Below, one piece after another: positions 62,494-64,000 of a DNA stretch of 64,000 nt (positions are counted from its first letter, which is position 1; each line of letters opens with the position of its first letter). Location of the stretch: positions 1,442,001 to 1,506,000 of the forward strand of contig NZ_ARWA01000001.1 in assembly GCF_000385335.1 (NCBI RefSeq), given 5' to 3'. This stretch comes from Methyloferula stellata AR4 (GTDB lineage: Bacteria; Pseudomonadota; Alphaproteobacteria; Rhizobiales; Beijerinckiaceae). Under the pieces are notes generated by a model that saw only the letters and a program-made list of their open reading frames with translations, had not been told where the DNA came from and did not search any database. The position numbers and the translations under genes are program-made.

Positions 62494-62521
62494 TGCGTTG
62501 CAATATATATTTTGCATTGCA
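62494..62521. promoter_or_regulatory. Two candidate PhaR sites upstream of the phasin gene
   Basis: TGCGTTGCA at 62494-62502 and TGCATTGCA at 62513-62521 both fit TGC-N3-GCA and lie 19 bp apart, about two helical turns, 59-87 bp before the phasin start. PhaR, the PHA-granule-responsive repressor, binds TGC-rich sites of this form in Paracoccus and Rhodobacter. A phaR gene is not in the window. Confidence 0.45.
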
Positions 62522-62668
62522 GCAATATTAAGCTTGTTACGCATTCTTGGGACTATCGGGGCAAAGCGGTGGACCGTTTGTCGGGGCTCATTTAAGATTT
62601 GATTAAGGCTATCCGTGGCGGCGGAGGTTGCCTTCCTGTGTCCGAGCTTTTGAGAAGCCCTTGCCGCT

Positions 62669-64000
62669 ATGAGCGATTTTTATTTTGAACCGGCGGCTTC
62701 GCAGCAGGAAGCCGAGGCAGCCTTGCGCGGGCTTGCGCTGGACAAAGCCGCCGCGCAACCAGCTTTCGTCGCCTGCGCGGAAAGCGCCGTCGCGCCGCCG
62801 CAGATGCTTTTTGCAAATAGCGCCATGCTCTCGCTCTTCAGCTCCGCCGATCTTAATACGCTTGGCCGCCGCCTCTTCCTCGCCAGCGATCCGGGCGCGA
62901 AGCGATTGGCAAGCCTCATACAGAAAGCATCAAGCAGCGCTGCCCCCAGACTCGAACGTCTGCGGTTTTATTTCGGCCTGACGACGCAAATGTTCACCTT
63001 CGCCTGCCATTGGGTGGCAAGGCCCGGTCGAGCGCCTTTGTTCGCGGCGACTGTGCTCGATGCGCCAGCGCAGCTTTTGAATGAACGCCCAGCGGCAAAG
63101 CGCCCCGAAACCACCACCGATGTGAGCGAGCCCGCGGCGCTGCCGCGCGAGACAAAGGCCGTGCGTTTTTTATGGCGCACGGATGCCGAAGACCGCTTCA
63201 CGGAAATAACCCCGCCTCTGGCTTCCGTCGTCGGCGAGGCGTCGGCCGATCTCGTCGGACAGACGATCCGCGACGTCTCGGAGAGGCTGCACCTCGATCC
63301 GAGCGGCGCATTGGCGCAAGCCTTTGCCAAGCGCGAGACGTGGAGCGGCGTGGAGGTCCTATGGCCGATTGCCGGAACGGCGACCATCGTGCCTGTGGGA
63401 CTAGGCGCCCTCCCGACCTTCGATCGCGGCAGGCATTTTGAAGGCTATCATGGCTTCGGCGTGATTTGTGTCACCCGCGTCGCGCCTGCGCCGGCCGGCC
63501 ATTTGGCAGCGGCTCTCGACCTGGATCATGCCGCGGCGGAAGCCGTCAAAGTCGAGGAGGCGGGGTTTTGGACGCCGTCCTACGATACGGAAAATGTCGT
63601 CTTCCTGCGGCCTTTGGCGACCAAACTGGTATCGCCCGATTCTAGTGCCGACAAAATCGAGTCCATAGGTGTCGAGCCGGACGAGAGCGCGGAGAGCGAA
63701 CCGGTTCCAACGCCCGATTTATCGGCCGCGGAACAGCACGCGTTTCACGAGATCGCGCGCGCGCTTGCCAATGAAGAGATTGCGAGCGAAGAGCCAGCTG
63801 CGCGCGAGGAAACGATCGCTGCCGCCGAATCCGTTGCGGATACCACGCCGTTGATGGCACCGGAAGCGGCGGAGACACAGGCGGCAATCGAAACCCCGGA
63901 AGACCAGGTCCTGCTCGCGCCGGAAGCGGAAGTGGAAGTCGTGGAGGCGGCGGCGCCGGAACCTCCCTCCGAGGCCGAGCAATTGACCCGCAACGCGGCG
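62669..64000 (+). CDS. PAS-domain sensor histidine kinase, N-terminal part (PdhS-like; cut by window edge)
   Basis: Starts ATG 62669 and is open at the window end (444 codons visible). The N-terminal part has CAESAVAPPQMLFANSAMLSLF, and FRWRTDAE-like FLWRTDAEDRFTEITPPLASVVGEASADLVGQTIRDVSERLHLDPSGALAQAF is a PAS region with the GYHGFGVICV end typical of PdhS/PleC-family kinases of Hyphomicrobiales. DLSAAEQHAFHEIARAL follows near residue 352, then a long Glu/Ala-rich linker. The kinase core lies beyond the window. Likely a cell-cycle kinase; unproven. Confidence 0.6.
   Translation, partial: MSDFYFEPAASQQEAEAALRGLALDKAAAQPAFVACAESAVAPPQMLFANSAMLSLFSSADLNTLGRRLFLASDPGAKRLASLIQKASSSAAPRLERLRFYFGLTTQMFTFACHWVARPGRAPLFAATVLDAPAQLLNERPAAKRPETTTDVSEPAALPRETKAVRFLWRTDAEDRFTEITPPLASVVGEASADLVGQTIRDVSERLHLDPSGALAQAFAKRETWSGVEVLWPIAGTATIVPVGLGALPTFDRGRHFEGYHGFGVICVTRVAPAPAGHLAAALDLDHAAAEAVKVEEAGFWTPSYDTENVVFLRPLATKLVSPDSSADKIESIGVEPDESAESEPVPTPDLSAAEQHAFHEIARALANEEIASEEPAAREETIAAAESVADTTPLMAPEAAETQAAIETPEDQVLLAPEAEVEVVEAAAPEPPSEAEQLTRNAA

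Overview
The window reads as a high-GC alphaproteobacterial chromosome of the order Hyphomicrobiales (Rhizobiales), plausibly Beijerinckiaceae or a close relative. Supporting signs are: a tRNA-His without an encoded G-1 and with A73, an Irr/Mur-type pair of Fur-family regulators, divergent olsB and olsA ornithine-lipid genes, a MurA/DUF2948 pair, an MmcB homologue, a fused CysN-CysC, a phasin, a PdhS-like kinase, and several families of intergenic palindromes typical of this order. The genus is an inference. I see no prophage, insertion sequence, CRISPR array or rRNA operon.

Layout. 1-7.1 kb: a truncated glycosyltransferase, a secreted protein next to a secreted RNase T2, rlmJ, a cold-shock protein, a glutathione transferase, an outer-membrane beta-barrel, a FolM-like reductase and a DUF992 protein. 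7.3-9.8 kb: an ABC-2 exporter followed by an IDO-like 2-oxoglutarate dioxygenase. 9.9-17.4 kb: Tat-exported PhoD, a Na+/H+ antiporter, an orphan molybdopterin oxidoreductase with a divergent TetR regulator, a membrane protein, trmJ and a zinc-ribbon protein. 17.6-22.4 kb: an MFS carrier, murI, an NADP-dependent oxidoreductase and ribF. 22.6-25.4 kb: a rubrerythrin / Fe-S oxidoreductase / DUF3501 cluster behind an Irr-box-like element. 25.5-28.0 kb: olsB, olsA and a nucleoside deoxyribosyltransferase.

28.3-32.1 kb holds two paralogous BBP2-type porins. The second is preceded by a striking leader: five consecutive stem-loops at 40-43-nt spacing, each with a related hexaloop, the last shaped like an intrinsic terminator just before the start codon. 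32.3-41.1 kb is a complete potassium-uptake locus: a 27-codon micro-membrane protein, kdpF, kdpA, kdpB, kdpC, the sensor kinase kdpD, the regulator kdpE, and a PtsN-like EIIA protein that may couple PTS phosphorylation to KdpD.

41.1-47.3 kb (minus strand) carries mmcB, the sulfate-activation genes cysNC and cysD, a small unknown gene and a large membrane-anchored lipase-like protein. 47.5-52.9 kb has an orphan polyamine-binding-like protein, an XRE/ScfR-type regulator divergent from a LuxR protein with a degenerate receiver, small unknown genes and a PCu(A)C copper chaperone. 53-64 kb holds tRNA-Thr, a 59-residue basic protein, murA, DUF2948, a YbaL-like antiporter lacking its RCK domain, an aminopeptidase P, a fosmidomycin-resistance-type MFS protein, irr, fur/mur, tRNA-His, a phasin with two PhaR-type sites upstream, and the N-terminal part of a PAS histidine kinase cut by the window edge.

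Gene calls rest on visible motifs and remembered family features; no database search was possible.
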